From Adineta steineri (taxonomy: Eukaryota; Rotifera; Eurotatoria; Adinetida; Adinetidae): 64,000 bases of DNA. Position 1 is the stretch's first letter, and the number at the start of each line of letters is the position of its first letter. This document shows, piece by piece, positions 34,450-47,793 of the stretch. The notes beneath the pieces were generated by a model. The model was not told the DNA's origin and searched no databases. It saw nothing but the letters and a program-made list of their open reading frames with translations. The stretch spans positions 1,863,414 to 1,927,413 of the forward strand of contig CAJNOI010000002.1 in the NCBI GenBank assembly GCA_905250115.1, written 5' to 3'. Position numbers and translations under genes: made by a program.

Positions 34450-37400
34450 ATGGCTTCGTGTATGTACCGTGTTGGTGGTAAGTTGAATATAACAAATAAT
34501 TAAATTTCATTAAACTTTTTATTCTGTTTGATTTATTTAGATTACGTCTATTTTGAAGGCAATCCAAGTGAACCTTATCTGATTCGACGAATTGAAGAAT
34601 TAAATAAGGTTTGTTTATGATTACTATATAAAATATATTAACTAAATGAATACGATCAATTGAGTAATTTAATTATATTAATATATTTTATTGGCGTATC
34701 GGGGGAACTTCGTTTAAAACGCAATAACATCATTCCTTTATCGTATAGAAGAAAAGAAAGAAATATTTTTCTGACTTTAGTCGTTTCTTAATATATTCAT
34801 TGTCAATGTCATTTTTTATCAAAAATTTGCTTATCGGAAAAAATATTCAAATTTCCTAATACATCATAGATTGAAAGAAGATTACTAATTACACTTAGTT
34901 GTATTCGTGACTAAGAGTAAATTATTTTTTCGACATAGATTCATTAGTAAATGAGAATATAACGGAAGAGATATTAATCTTTAGTCAACTGAAAAAAATT
35001 TGTTAATTTGACATCCTGTTTTTGTATTTAGACGCCAAATGGAAATGTTGAAGCTCGTGTTGCTTGTTTTTATCGTCGTCGTGATATATCTGCTTATCTT
35101 GTTAATCAAGTTGATCGACTTAAACTCGATGGTAAATTTTTCTAAATACGAAAGAAAAAATATAAGAAACTAAATTATATTTATTCTTAGGTCCATGGGA
35201 CGATGATGATGAAATATCTACAGATACAAATGGAAGTATTCAAAATACATCCGGAAATAATTCATCAACACAACCAACAGAATTTGATGATATACAAAAA
35301 CATCAATTACGTCATCGAGAATTATTTTTAACACGTCAAATTGAAACATTATTAGCAACGAATATACGTGGAAAATGTTTAGTTACACTTCACAATGAAA
35401 CCGAATCATTTTTATCTTATCTTAATGCGGATGTATGTTAATAGACTATCAGATTTTATTTGAATAACGAAAGAAAAAAATTCTTATGATTATTAGGATA
35501 TATTTTTCTATCAACTTGTTTATGATCCAAATCAAAAATCATTAAATGCTGATCGAGGTGAAATTCGTGTTGGAGGAAAATATCAAGCTGATGTACCAAC
35601 ACAACTTTTATATACTGATGGAAATGTAGAAGGTATTAAAAAAATTAATTTTTTTAAATTTATATATATGTATATAATTATATTGAAGAAAATCCTCAAT
35701 CAAGAGAAGATCTTATTTGGAATGCAAATGGTGGTTTAACCGAAAAACAAATTGAACAATTTTTAATTATTGCTCGGTATTAATTCTTGATTATTTATTA
35801 TCTATATATTTATTTAAATGTATATGAAATAGATCTATTGGTACATTTGCTCGTGCACTTGATTGTCCAACAGCTTTAAAACATCCAAGTCTTCATATGA
35901 GTGCCGCATCAGCTTCACGTGATGCAACTTTAGTAAAATAATTTGAATTTATTTCATATATATATATAACAAAATCTTTGTTTTTTATTTAGTTTTTTGC
36001 TATGGATATATTACATAAACATCATTATGATTTAGCATTAGCAACATGTAGTCTGGTACCAAATACAGGACCAATACTTGTTAAAGATCAAATGGAAGAT
36101 TGGTCAGCTGCTGAAGCAAATTCATTTGAAGATGCTATTGAAAAATGTGGAAAAGATTTTATTGATATACAAAAAGAATATGTAATAAATTCAATATATA
36201 TGTATATATGGTTCAAAACTGTTTCTATATTTTAGTTACAATGGAAAAGTTTAAAAGGTATTATTGAATATTATTATATGTGGAAAACAACCGATCGTTA
36301 TGTTGCTCAACGACGTTTAAAATTAGCTGAACAAGAAAATAAACTTAAACAAGTTTTCATACCAAACTAGTTCGTATTAAAATGATTATTTATATTTTTT
36401 AAAAGATTCTTTTGTTTTTTCTAGTAATAAAGCTCATCAATGTTTATTACCACAACGACCACAAGCTGAAAATAAACCATGTGAATCATGTGGAAGTATG
36501 TTGCATATAAAATTTATGATTAGGATTAATTTCTTTTTTTTTTTCAAAAGATACTTCATCTGCTCAATGGTATCAATGGAATACAGCTCAACCACATACT
36601 CGACTTTGTTCAGAATGTTGGAGTTACTATAAGAAATCAGGTGGTTTGAAATATCCAAAAAAGAGTGGTAAGATCTTGAATTAAAAACTTCTGCAAAAAT
36701 AATATTTTGTTTCTATATAATTTGTAGGTCCTGATCGACGACAAGGTATGTACGATTTAAATATATATATTAATTGGAATTGTAATATTTATTTTAGAAC
36801 GAGCTGCTAACATTAATAAATTAGTTAGTTACAAATGTACTGTTACCGGTTGTGGAAAGGTATGTTATAAATATATATTGTTTTATTTATAGTCCTGTTA
36901 AATCTCTTTGATATATTATTAAAGAATACATAGAAAAAACAATGTTTTTTTTTATTTAGGACTGTAAAAATAAATCTGCTCTTCAACGTCATTATGCTCT
37001 TGGTCATGGAATAATGTTTCGATCTGGTAGTCCACGTCCATTGTCAAAACCACGTAATACATTTGCATTATTTACAACACCATTAACACGTGCTGCTCGT
37101 CCATTATGTCCAATGCGACGTCTTGCACATTGCCTAGCATATAGTATTGATATAAATGATATACGTACACAATGGGAAAAACATATCAATGAAAAACCTA
37201 CGGAAGATATTCGTTATACATGCGCACATCTTCGTAATTTATATGGAAAAGGAAAGGAACGTTATAAAAAAGTTCATTTAAGTAATGTATATCCAATGGA
37301 ATATGAAAATAGTGATACAAAAGTATTTGATGATTATTTACCAAAATATGAAGAAAGAACATTTACTGAAAATGAAATTAATTTACCATTACGATATCCA

Positions 37401-38180
37401 AAATTACAAGAAGATTCAAGTGAATTTTATTCACAATTTACTCATAATAGTATGAGTATTATGAAAAAACGACCATATGAATCAAGTGAAAATTCCAATG
37501 AAGGACCATCACCAAAACGAACATTAATAAGTCGACAAAATTTAATCAAAACGAAATCTCCGGTAAAAAAATCTTTGTTCATTCTCATAATATTTTAACC
37601 TTGTCGAAATTGTAATCTAAACAAATGAGAAATGAAAATGTAAATAGAATAGAAACAATAAAGACAAACGATTGAAGATAATGAGATGACAAACATCATC
37701 AAGGTTATATTAGTTTTTCTTGACTCTCTAGAAGTATCATTTATCAGTTATTTAACCTAATATTATATTAAATGGAAGAATTTACCACAAGGTGAATGAA
37801 ACCATTTATCGATACAAAGAAAAGTTCATTAAAAAAATTATATTTTCTTTTTCTTTAGGGTACTGTTAAATCATCTCGATCGCGTGCTTATACTGTGCCA
37901 TTTATTGATCGTAAGTTCGCATAATTTTATACAAAAATTTTATTATTATTATTATTTTCAATTAGCTCCTGATGGTATTTACTTACGTGTTACAAAAGAT
38001 ATCAAGTAAGATTTGTTTATTGATCTTATATAGATGTACTAAACAAAAATTATCTTTTTTAGACGTTTACGAAAGGAAATTCCTCAAAAAGAAATTCGTC
38101 GTGTTGCACGTGCACCATGGAAAAAACTTAATACAAATTTTGTTTCGTATGTTGATGATGATATCGTTGTACTTGATTAA
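34450..38180 (+). CDS. MTA1: Metastasis-associated protein MTA, NuRD complex subunit
   Basis: Seventeen exons, all in phase, encode 721 residues (human MTA1 is 715). Exons: 34450..34477, 34541..34608, 35032..35131, 35191..35432, 35497..35632, 35689..35776, 35833..35932, 35993..36181, 36236..36369, 36425..36495, 36551..36667, 36728..36745, 36798..36859, 36960..37562, 37859..37910, 37966..38005, 38063..38180. Order: BAH domain ([31 protein letters not shown]), ELM2 (KGEIRVG-like [29 protein letters not shown]), SANT ([34 protein letters not shown]), GATA-type zinc finger (CESCG...CSECW, ~378-424), then a C2HC-like motif ([19 protein letters not shown]) and a basic C-terminus ending DDDIVVLD, like the acidic MTA end. 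MTA scaffolds HDAC1/2 in the nuclear NuRD remodeller. One exon is only 18 nt. Orthology to MTA1, 2 or 3 is not distinguished. Confidence 0.96.
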
Positions 38181-39137
38181 ATCAATTTGGATATTTTCTT
38201 GTATATAAAAATTTGTTGTTTTTTTTGTTCTTTTGAACTCAATAGGTTCTATTAAAATTAAGATAAGAATTTTTAAACATATATATATAGATATCTATCT
38301 AAGAACAATCTTTTCATAAAGAAAACCAAAGAGCAAGAAAATTTTTGTTATTATTATGATTGACATATGTATGTGCGTGTGTATTCTTTTCTCTTCTTCT
38401 TCTTCTTCTTTTGTTATCAGTTCTCAAATATGTATGTGAAGATAAACTACAAGTTCATTCGTATTTCTTTTTGTTGTTATTCAAAATTTTTGTTCTCTTC
38501 TTTTTTTGTCTAAAAAATCTTTTGGAAATAAAAAATCTAATCAGTTTCTTTATTTTATGTTTTGCTTGTTTGAGAGTACATAGTTAAGTTTACATATAAA
38601 TTGAGAAATAATGAGTAGTCATTTCTTTTTCTTTCTTTTTTTCTTCTATTCTCACAGTTGCATGAGAGTATAGGTAAAAGACCTAGTTGAAAGTAGAAGA
38701 ACAGAAAAGACAAATAATTAGAAATAAAAATTGAATACATATCATTAATAGAAAATTTTACGTGAATTTTATTGATATTATTTTTAGATGAGAATTAACA
38801 TGTGATTGAGAAAAGAATACATTCATATTCTTTTACTTAAGAAAGAAGAGAAGAAAAAAAAAGAAACGAATTATTATATTACGATAAACAAAGAAAGAGA
38901 TGACCTATTTATAACTCTGTTAAGATCGATGGCGTTCTATACATACACAGAGACAGAGAGAGAGAGGTTATAACTTAACATAGTCATGTACGAAGTGTAA
39001 TGATGTCGGACACAAGTACCAATGTAGAAACAAATCTATTAGACACGATCGTTTGTACGAGAGAAAGATAATGATCACACTCGATATATATATATATTTT
39101 TTTCTTCTAGATGATTATAAAACATTGATTTCTTTCA
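38181..39137. other. Intergenic region MTA-CEP170
   Basis: About 950 bp of AT-rich DNA with CTT/TTC runs (38390-38412), GA repeats (38948-38966) and a TA tract (39085-39098). It presumably holds the MTA 3' UTR and the next promoter. No FHA-type or other exon was found. Confidence 0.55.
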
Positions 39138-42100
39138 ATGTCTCAGAACACCGATCACTATCAATTGGCTACTCCTACTTCAGCTTCTCCAAGTAATAAT
39201 AATTCTAAACGGCTTCTATCACATCAACGTTTTCTCCCTACCTCATCCGACTTCAACACACCTTCATCGCTTGTGAGCACCACTCGAAGTGACTCCCCAT
39301 CACCACCATTTCATACGGTAAGAATATATACAGACATATAATGAATAAAGAAGGAAAAGAAGAAGAAGAAGAAGAGAAAAATTCTACACAGTACAATTGC
39401 TCTTTTTTTCTCTTTTCTTCTTCAATGAGAAACAATTTTACGAAAGAGTGAACATACATAAATATATATATATATACATTTAACTTTATTTTGTTAAGTC
39501 GCCCATTATCAATGATGTTTGTGTGAGTAGTCAAAATGGTATTCGAAACGCATCAACAACGATGAAAATAATGGATATTGAGTCGTCAAATGGTGTATGT
39601 AAACTTTTAATTATAATAATATAAAAAAACAAACTTTATACAACTTTTTTTTTTCAGAATCACTATAATGACAAGTACGCATTCACGCTAGGTAGAAGAA
39701 AAAAACACCTTTTATATATTCATTATTTAATCATTATGTTTTATTAGATATTTCATCACCGATGGCTAAAACTAAAAATGATCGTAACTTAAAATCAGTA
39801 AGACTAAAAGAAAAAAAAAACAACTTAGTTTTATTATAAAAAAATATTTATTTAGCAATTTTATACATTTGATATGGACACAAATGATGAACAAAATCTT
39901 CATTCACCTTTTGAATTAGGTAATGATTTAAAAGAATTTTTTTTAGCTATTTAATGAAATTCAATATTTTCATTTTATTAGATGTTCCACTATGTGAGAA
40001 TCAATCATTAAAAAAAATTCAGAATGATTTTCTTATTGATCGAATGTTAAAAGATGAAAATAATCGATCTAGTAATCAATCTTCATTTACAAATGTTCTC
40101 AATCATACATCACCTCTAATGACACCTTCATCTGATCATCATGATATTGATGCATTAAGTGATGCAGGAACCTATATCATTGAAGATGATCTTGATATTG
40201 CACGAGATGATGAACCTGAACAAGATATTGAACAACAAAATGAAATTGAAGAAAATAATTCATCATCAACTTCATCTCCTTTTAAACGGTATGCGACAAC
40301 AAAAAAAAATCGTCATGGAACATTTGAAATTCATGCTATATCATCACCAACATCATCATCAACAACAACGACATCAACAACGACACATACTGTTAATCGT
40401 CCAATTGTAGATTTAAATATTCCAACACATGATTTATCATCTCCTTCTTCATCATCATCATCATCATCAGCTAATTTGTCTTCCTCATCATCATTACTTT
40501 CATTACCAACTGAAAGTGATAATAGTGTACGTAAAGAACCTGAAGGTGCATCACATTATACTATCGATACGAAGTCTTCCAATGGTGTAATTTATGCAAG
40601 ACAAAGGCCAAATACTCTTTTACCACAACGTCCTATAACTCCACCACAAAATCAAATTAAACCAGCTGAATGTTTTGGTATAAAAAAAGAAATCAATGAA
40701 TCTTTTTTTTATTTTTTATTATAATATTCTTTTTAGTTATTTCACCAACGTTCGAAACTAAACCATTTCCTAATACAGGTCCACGACGAAAACTTGATAT
40801 TCAATCGAAGTAAATTTCTAATATATTTTCTATTAAACTATTTATTATACATATATATTATAATTTAGACCAAAATTACCAACATCGATTATACCAACGA
40901 AAGATACACATTTTGAAATTCCATCAAAAAAATCTCCAGCATCACCACCACTTTCAGTTCGTTCAAATCAAAGTGAAACAGAAAGATTTTCATTTCGTCT
41001 TCGTCAACTACCAACACGTCAAGATCCTAAACCACAACAACCACGTCAACAAGATATTAAACAACAACAAATACCAACATCAACTCTTAAAACTTCACAT
41101 CAAAATTCTGAACATCCATCATCTTCATCAAAAACAGCTGTTCGACCACATACAACATCAAGTAATGATCATAGTTATTCATCACCATTTCAACGTAATG
41201 CAACTATACGTCAAACAATGCCAGCCAATACACAATATAATCGACCCATGTCTTCATCGACAACATCAGCAACATCAGCAGCAAGTAAATATCTTGATGA
41301 TACTGAAGAAATCTTATCAACACATCCAAGTTTAACTAAAGTCTATATGAATAAATCATTTGCATTACGTCGACAACGTTCAAATCTTGTACCAACAACA
41401 ACAACAAAACCATCACAACAACAGCAGCAGCAGCAACAACATCAACAGCAACAATTGCAACAACAAATGATATCAAAAACATTACCAACACGTCAATTAA
41501 TAAAACCAGCAGCAACATCTGTTTTATTAACAAATAATTCAAGTGGACAAACGAATCGAGCTGTTGAATTACGTCGTGCACGTGCACAAGCAAAAATTGA
41601 AGAATTAGCACAACGTACTAGACAACAATTACAAAAAACTGAACAACATAATGATATAATGAGTGCATCATGGCATAGTCATGCAAGTAATACAAGTAAA
41701 AAAGATCTTTTTAATTTACGCTCAAATCCTCGTACAAATAATACTATTACTACTACTGCTGCTGCTGTTGCTACTAATAATAATAATCATCTTTCATCTC
41801 AACGACAAGATTTATTAAAAACAAGAACTATATCATCATCATCACATCATCGTTCATCATCAGCAAGTCCAAATCCACTTGGAGAAACAGCAACAACGGC
41901 ATCAACAATAAAAACATCAAGATATCGTAAAGGAATGACTTCAAGTGTTACAGATGAATCACAATATCAAAGAATGCATGGAAGTACTTTTAGTGAAGGA
42001 GTAAGAAACTTTTATTTCTCAATACAAAATACGATTTAATTATTTTAGGAACGATGTGATTCATTACGAGATGACGGGCAAAGATTAGCAATTAAACTAA

Positions 42101-42656
42101 TACAACTTTCATCAGGAATATTATCCAAATTGAAGTAAGAAAAAAAAACAAAATGATTTATAAATTCTATATATCGACTATTTTAGACCGAATAATACAA
42201 CTGATGACAGTGATTCAAATATACGGGAATTAGAACAACTTGTTGATCAACTACAAACGGTTAATCGAACATTGAGTAGTATGTATTATAAATAATTTAG
42301 TCTTTTATGAATAGTTATTAAAGAACGGCATGACAGGCATAATATGACGCTATATAACTGATTGAGTACGAAGTAAATTGTAAAGTTCAATTAGAATTTA
42401 ATTAAATATAATTTTATTTCTCCTTGTACTTGATAAAAAATTGCGTAGTTCCTGATATGAATAAATTATTTCTTAGAGATTCAATCAATGAAAACGAATT
42501 TTATGAAATAAAATTTTGTTATTAATGAAACATTTCTATTAGAAAATACATTGAACTTCAATGTCTTTGAAATTAAACATTGATTTTTTTTTTTTATTTT
42601 TTTTAGCTATCGATGCTTCATTAACTGGTGCGACTAATGACGAACAGCTCATCTAA
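39138..42656 (+). CDS. CEP170: CEP170-family protein lacking the FHA domain
   Basis: Eleven exons, 39138..39317, 39499..39594, 39658..39691, 39748..39797, 39856..39919, 39982..40677, 40737..40809, 40869..42000, 42049..42134, 42187..42278, 42607..42656, give 850 residues. Most is Ser/Thr/Gln-rich and disordered, with a Ser run (~residue 300) and Gln runs (~575). CEP170 C-terminal landmarks: YAFTLDIS near residue 101, AVELRRARAQAKIEELAQRT, and an end helix, LAIKLIQLSSGILSKLK, followed by ELEQLVDQLQTVNRTL. CEP170 sits at subdistal appendages of centrioles and on microtubules. The N-terminal FHA domain of vertebrate CEP170 is not encoded here or in the ~950 bp upstream. The start ATG follows a pyrimidine-rich AG at 39108-39110. 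Confidence 0.8.
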
Positions 42657-43072
42657 TATGACACATTAATTCTTCTTCGTTTCTTCTTTTTTTTTATTAC
42701 TCTGTTGAAGAAGAATCATTTCTTTTTTTCTGTCTTGTATTCTACAGTGCTGATTGAACTCATCTAATTAAATTATTTTATTATTTTTATCATTCGTCTA
42801 TTTGGTTTGCTTTTCTTTTCTTTTCTTCTTTTCTTTTCAAGTCAAGAATTCTAACAAAAAAAAACCAAAACACAAAAAAATAGAAAAATTTTTATTTGTA
42901 TTTGTATGTATATACGTGTGAAAAAAAATAACTGTTTGTGACTACTTTTTGCGTTCTTCCATGAAAAGAAAAATAACAACAAGCATTCATTGAAATAAAA
43001 GTTTTAGACAAGAAAAACAATACGTTAACTATTCTTTAGTTTCTTATAGATAAAAAACTTTATTTTAATATC
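42657..43072. other. Intergenic spacer CEP170-ACP6
   Basis: AT-rich with TTTTC runs (42820-42838) and poly-A tracts. No feature beyond likely UTR/promoter. Confidence 0.55.
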
Positions 43073-45325
43073 ATGCGTAGAAATTTTCGTTTGATATTAA
43101 AATGGGTTTTTGTTGTAGGAATTGTAGTTCTATTATTTAAAAAATGTTGTGATAGTTCAGTTGATATTATTTTAACATCAACAAAATCTTCGATAGGAAA
43201 GATCGATGAGAAAAATTTTGAACGTAACTATGAAGATTCTTTAATTGCTTGGGCAGTAGATGGTCAATATTCAAATAATGAAAAATTAAAAATGGTTAAT
43301 TTTAAAGAAAGATCTGATTTACAATTAATCGGTGCACAAATTATTTTTCGACATGGAGCTCGAACTCCTTACGTTTTACTACCTAGTCTCGAAGAGGTTT
43401 ATTAGAAAAATAAAACATATATATTCAATTATTATTCTGTTGTTTTTCTTTCTAGGTAATTTATAGCAAAGAACACATAGAAAGTTACGTTCCAACAAAG
43501 TGGAATGTAAAATTAATTACAAAAATAGGTGATAATATTGTATCTAAGGAGAAAATTCTATCAGCAAATGATATTAAAACTGATGGAGTTGATAAATTAA
43601 AAGTAGGATATATAAATTAGAATAAAAAAGAGAATGTCATATTTTTTCTATTGTAGTCAGTAGCTGATATAAATGTAAGAAAAGGTCAATTAACAGCTAT
43701 TGGAGAAAAACAATTATTTCAACTTGGAAGATTGATCAGATCGGAATTAATTGATGATGATAATAGTAATAATGGACTACTACCAGAAACATATGATCCA
43801 ACATATGTCTAGTATGTATTTATTTCAAGATTTTCTTTTCTACAGAAGTTGCAAATAAAACTCTTAATTACCTGAGTTTGAGATTTTTATCTAACATATA
43901 ATTTAATAAATATTGATCATACGAATCGATAAACAATAATCTATTCTTAATGTAGATAAGATAAGAAAAGTGAACGTCAGATGAATATCATGATGAATGA
44001 CTAAAGAAGAATAAAATGAAATTTTTATATATCAATTTTTTCGCAAATTGCTTTTAGTCATTATCATCATATAAATTTTAATTATAGTATATCTATTTTC
44101 ATAGCTGTCGATCTACATATATGGATCGAACAATAAGCAGTGCTCGATCATTTCTTGCTGGACTTTTCTCTTCTGTAAAAACAAATAATCAAATACAAGC
44201 GAATGGTAAATATTCATAACAACAGAAATGAAATATATAAAACTATATTATAATTATTAAGGTTCATTTGAAATTGAAGTTCATCATTTTCCTGATGAAG
44301 ATATGGTATAAATTTTATATATTATTCATAATCTTATACTTTTTCTCTATAGTTTCCTAATCCAAAGATTTATCCAATTCTTAAAAAATGTCATACTGTT
44401 GCATCTCTTTATACATCATTAAATGATAATCATCAATTAAAAAAAGCTCGACAAGCATTGTTGAATCGTATTGGTAGGAAATTTCTTTATTGTAAATTTA
44501 ATTTTATTTAAATTTCAGGTTTAACTAGCTCTCATTCGGGTATTATTGAATTATATGATGATATTGTTTCAAGACTAGTTAGTTGTATTTTATTTCGAGA
44601 TCGTAGCATTTCTTTTTCTTTATATCATAGGCTCATAATTTTTCTGTTCCAAAAGATATTCTGAAATTAACAGAAGATTTTGAAGTAATGTCAGCTCGTG
44701 AATTTGTCTATAGAGCGTAATGAAATTTAATTCATTATTCAAATTATAATCTTTTATTTTTAGTACAAATATTGATTTTAATTTATTTATACGTTCAACT
44801 TGTGGACCACTTCTTTATTTATTAAGAGAAAATTTTAATTCAATATTGAAAAATTATCTCGAACAAAAAGATATGAACATAAAAAAGTATTGAAATTTAA
44901 ATATTTATTTTAAGAAAATTTTATATATTTTATAGATCCTATCATAAGTTATTTATCTATTCCGGTCATGATAGTACATTAATTCCATTAGCAATGGCAT
45001 TTGAAGTATAGTTAAACTTCTGAAATGTATTTGTCTTATCGTATGTTTTTATAGATTTTCAATATGCGATGGCCAAAATATGGTGCATATATTTTTATAA
45101 AATATTTCATTTCAAAAACAGATCCGAATGAAACATATGTAACAGTAAATTTTGCGGGTGATGTAAGTGAATATATAATTACAAATTGTTTCTATTTTGA
45201 CTTTGTTTTTTATTATTTAGCTACAAATATTGCCAAATTGTCATGATTATTATTGTCCTTATTCAACATTTCTAAAGAATCTCGAAAATCGTTTTGATAA
45301 ACCGAAAATAGCAACGCATTCATAA
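43073..45325 (+). CDS. ACP6: Histidine acid phosphatase, ACP6-like (lysophosphatidic acid phosphatase)
   Basis: Twelve exons (43073..43396, 43456..43602, 43657..43811, 44105..44205, 44262..44305, 44353..44473, 44519..44577, 44631..44716, 44764..44886, 44936..45005, 45055..45162, 45221..45325) in phase give 480 residues. An N-terminal basic-hydrophobic segment (LILKWVFVVGIVVLLF) is a membrane anchor or targeting signal. The catalytic RHGARTP (residues ~93-99) holds the nucleophilic His; the proton-donor pair lies in YSGHDSTLIPL (~396). Other family landmarks: GQLTAIGEKQLFQLG, YCRSTYMDRTISSARSFLAG, and the C-terminal NCHDYYCPYSTFL cysteines. Human ACP6 dephosphorylates lysophosphatidic acid in mitochondria. 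The match is best to ACP6, but substrate and compartment are inferred. The intron after exon 3 is longer (293 nt). Confidence 0.88.
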
Positions 45326-45477
45326 TATTTTTTATAATGTTTTTTTTTTGTTATCTGGTGTTAGGAATTTTCCGATAATAATTTATTTATTTCGTTGTTT
45401 TTTTGTTATAATTCATATGTTATAATAATGAAAGAATGTTTTATTGAAGATTTTTCTTAAAAAAAAGATCTATCACT

Positions 45478-46936
45478 ATGGCTAATCTAATTGTTACAGA
45501 CAATAATCATGCAGGTTTTATTGCAGTTCATATTGGTAGGTTAAATATGAATTGATTGAATTTAAAAGAATGTAGAATATTCTCCATAGGTGCTGGTCTA
45601 CAATCTCAAGCACGATTACCACAGTATCGTGAAACGATAAAACGTGCTTGCTTGCAAGGAATTAAATTATTAAATAGTGGAAAGAATGCATCGGAAGCAG
45701 CATGTATTGCTGTTGCTGTACTTGAAGTAATTTTTAATGTTATGTTTATTGAAATAGACATATTTTGTTTGATCAGGATTGTCCATTAACAAATGCTGGT
45801 ATTGGTTCAAATTTAACTTTAGATGGAAATATTGAATGTGATGCATCGATTATGGATGAAGATAGTTATGGAGCAATAGGAGCTGTTTCAGGTATACAAA
45901 ATCCAATAACATTAGCATGGGCATTATTACATACTCAAAAACAAGGTCTTATGGATGGTGGACGAATACCTCCATGGTAAATTTTAAATATAAAATTCGA
46001 TTTATTGTTATATTTAATAGTTTACTTGTTGGTGATGGTGCTAAACAATGGGCACAAGAAACTGGTATTCCATTAATTGATAGTCAACAAATGAAAACAG
46101 GTTTTTTATTCTTTGATTTTCATTATAAATCAATTAAATTTAATATGTATTCTTTGATAGAGAATAGTACATATATGTTCGAAAAATATAAACGCAAATT
46201 AGATGATACTACAGTGGAATCAACTAAAAAATTGAAAACGGTATTAGCCTAAGATTATTTATATAGTCTCGTTATTTCTTTTAGAATGATAATGAACGAT
46301 TAGATACAGTCGGTGCTATTGTCATCGATCGAAATGGTAATGTAGCAGCAGCTGCATCAAGTGGTGGAATACTATTGAAACATTCTGGTCGTGTAGGGCA
46401 TTCTGCAATGTAAAATCAGAAAACAAAAGAAATAGAATCCAAATTTGAAATCTATTTCAAATTATTTCAGGTTTGGTTGTGGTTGTTGGGCTGAACGAAA
46501 CGATGCATGTTCAGTTGCAATTGCATCTTCAGGTACTGGCGAATTTCTTATGAAAAGTTTATTTTCAAAATCAATATGTGACGCTTGTTCATTCGATGAT
46601 CTTACACCAGAAACAATACGAATATATTTAAATAAAATATTTTTAAATCGAATAATGACACCAATAAATGCAGATAAATATTTTGGATTTATTTTATTAA
46701 AAATGATTACAAATGAAAATCAAAGTCGATTAGTAGAATTTCTTTGTGCACATAATACTCAAACAATGTTTATTGGGTATATGACTACAAATCAAAGCAA
46801 AGTTACAGTATGAAATGTTTTTTTTTTCAAAAAAAAACCTAATCTTTCATTTCTTTTTGTTTACTAGACTGTATTTTCTGAATTAAAATCCAATGATCCT
46901 CTATCAATAAATATCGATTCAATTCATTTAACATAA
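45478..46936 (+). CDS. TASP1: Threonine aspartase 1 (taspase 1)
   Basis: Eight exons (45478..45535, 45590..45726, 45777..45976, 46021..46100, 46161..46240, 46285..46409, 46471..46807, 46868..46936) encode 361 residues. Ntn-hydrolase/asparaginase-2 fold: VHIGAGLQSQ start, NSGKNASEAACIAVAVLED, CPLTNAGIGSNLT, RIPPCLLVGDGA. The autocleavage site is NERLDTVGAIVID, with catalytic Thr at residue ~193. It is followed by AAAASSGGILLKHSGRVGHSAMFGCGCWAE, the conserved beta-subunit start. Taspase 1 cleaves MLL/KMT2 and TFIIA after Asp in vertebrates. The length is shorter than human (~420) because the linker before the cleavage site is compact. It sits 152 bp after the ACP6-like gene. Confidence 0.95.
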
Positions 46937-47143
46937 AAACATTTATTTCTTCTCTTGTGAAATTTTTACTTTATTTCCTTATATTTTTTCTTCATACTGT
47001 TCAACAAATGACAAAGAAAAACAGATGTTAATCATTCATATGTTAATAAAAATCGTTTGAACAAAAGAAAAACAAGCCGCAATGTGAGGAAAAAATTAAG
47101 GATGATGGTAACAAGAAAACGTTGTTAATTATGCTGCGTTTGT

Positions 47144-47793
47144 TCACTAAATAAAAAAACATATATATATATATATATATGTATAGATACAAATATTAAA
47201 CTTACGTATTTTTCTTCTCGGACACCATCTTTGAAGTAGATGAAGATAGGTGTTAAACCATCTTCACGATAATATTGAAGGACAACCATACCATCAATAT
47301 TCATACTTTCACCAAGATAAAAACGATATTCATCGAATTTTGATAAAATATCTTTGGCCAATTTGGTCATACCAGCTGTAAAAGGTTGTACACGATCTGG
47401 TGCATTTTCTTGAAGATGTTCTTTGAGTTTTTTTGAATATGTTTTCAACCAATCTTTGAAACTTGCTTTATCGAATGGTGTTTCTTCTAATTTGTGAGTC
47501 ATAACAACATTGATACCAGTTACTGTTGATGATGAAACACCACCTTCTTCAGAAGCTGCTTCACTACCTTCAGGTGCTTTATTACCACCGATTAATGAAT
47601 CATCGATATCATTACTTTGTGAGATATTCTGAAAAGAAGATTAGTTTTTTTTCATAAAATATTTCTATTGTTATTTCGAAATAAATGTCCTTACTTTGCC
47701 TTCAACTTCATAATAAACATCATCAACAAGTTTGATGGGATATGAATCACTGCATAATTCATCACCGGTAAAGATATCAAGAAAAAGTTTCAT
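47144..47793 (-). CDS. TPT1: Translationally controlled tumour protein (TCTP)
   Basis: Exons complement(47144..47146, 47206..47628, 47695..47793) give 174 residues. MKLFLDIFTGDELCSDSYP is the classic TCTP start. TCTP signatures follow: an acidic loop, VVMTHKLEETPFDKASFKDW, FDEYRFYLGESMNIDGMVVLQYYREDG and IYFKDGVREEKY, close to the family C-terminus (human ends EMEKC). The stop is created by splicing: the codon for the final Tyr ends at the donor (47206) and the last exon begins with TGA. Without splicing the frame would add ~20 unrelated residues. TCTP is an abundant cytosolic protein linked to growth, translation and stress. It is convergent with TASP1 (207 bp apart) and divergent from the DLK/LZK gene. 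Confidence 0.96.
47161..47185. repeat. AT dinucleotide microsatellite in TCTP last intron
   Basis: About ten AT units inside the 59-nt final intron of TCTP, so variation here could affect a very short intron. Confidence 0.85.

Noticed and set aside
40913-41335. His/Gln-rich plus-strand frame and Leu/Val-rich minus frame (41336-41611)
   Set aside because: Both overlap the long CEP170 exon 40869-42000 and are produced by its CAA/CAT repeats in other frames.
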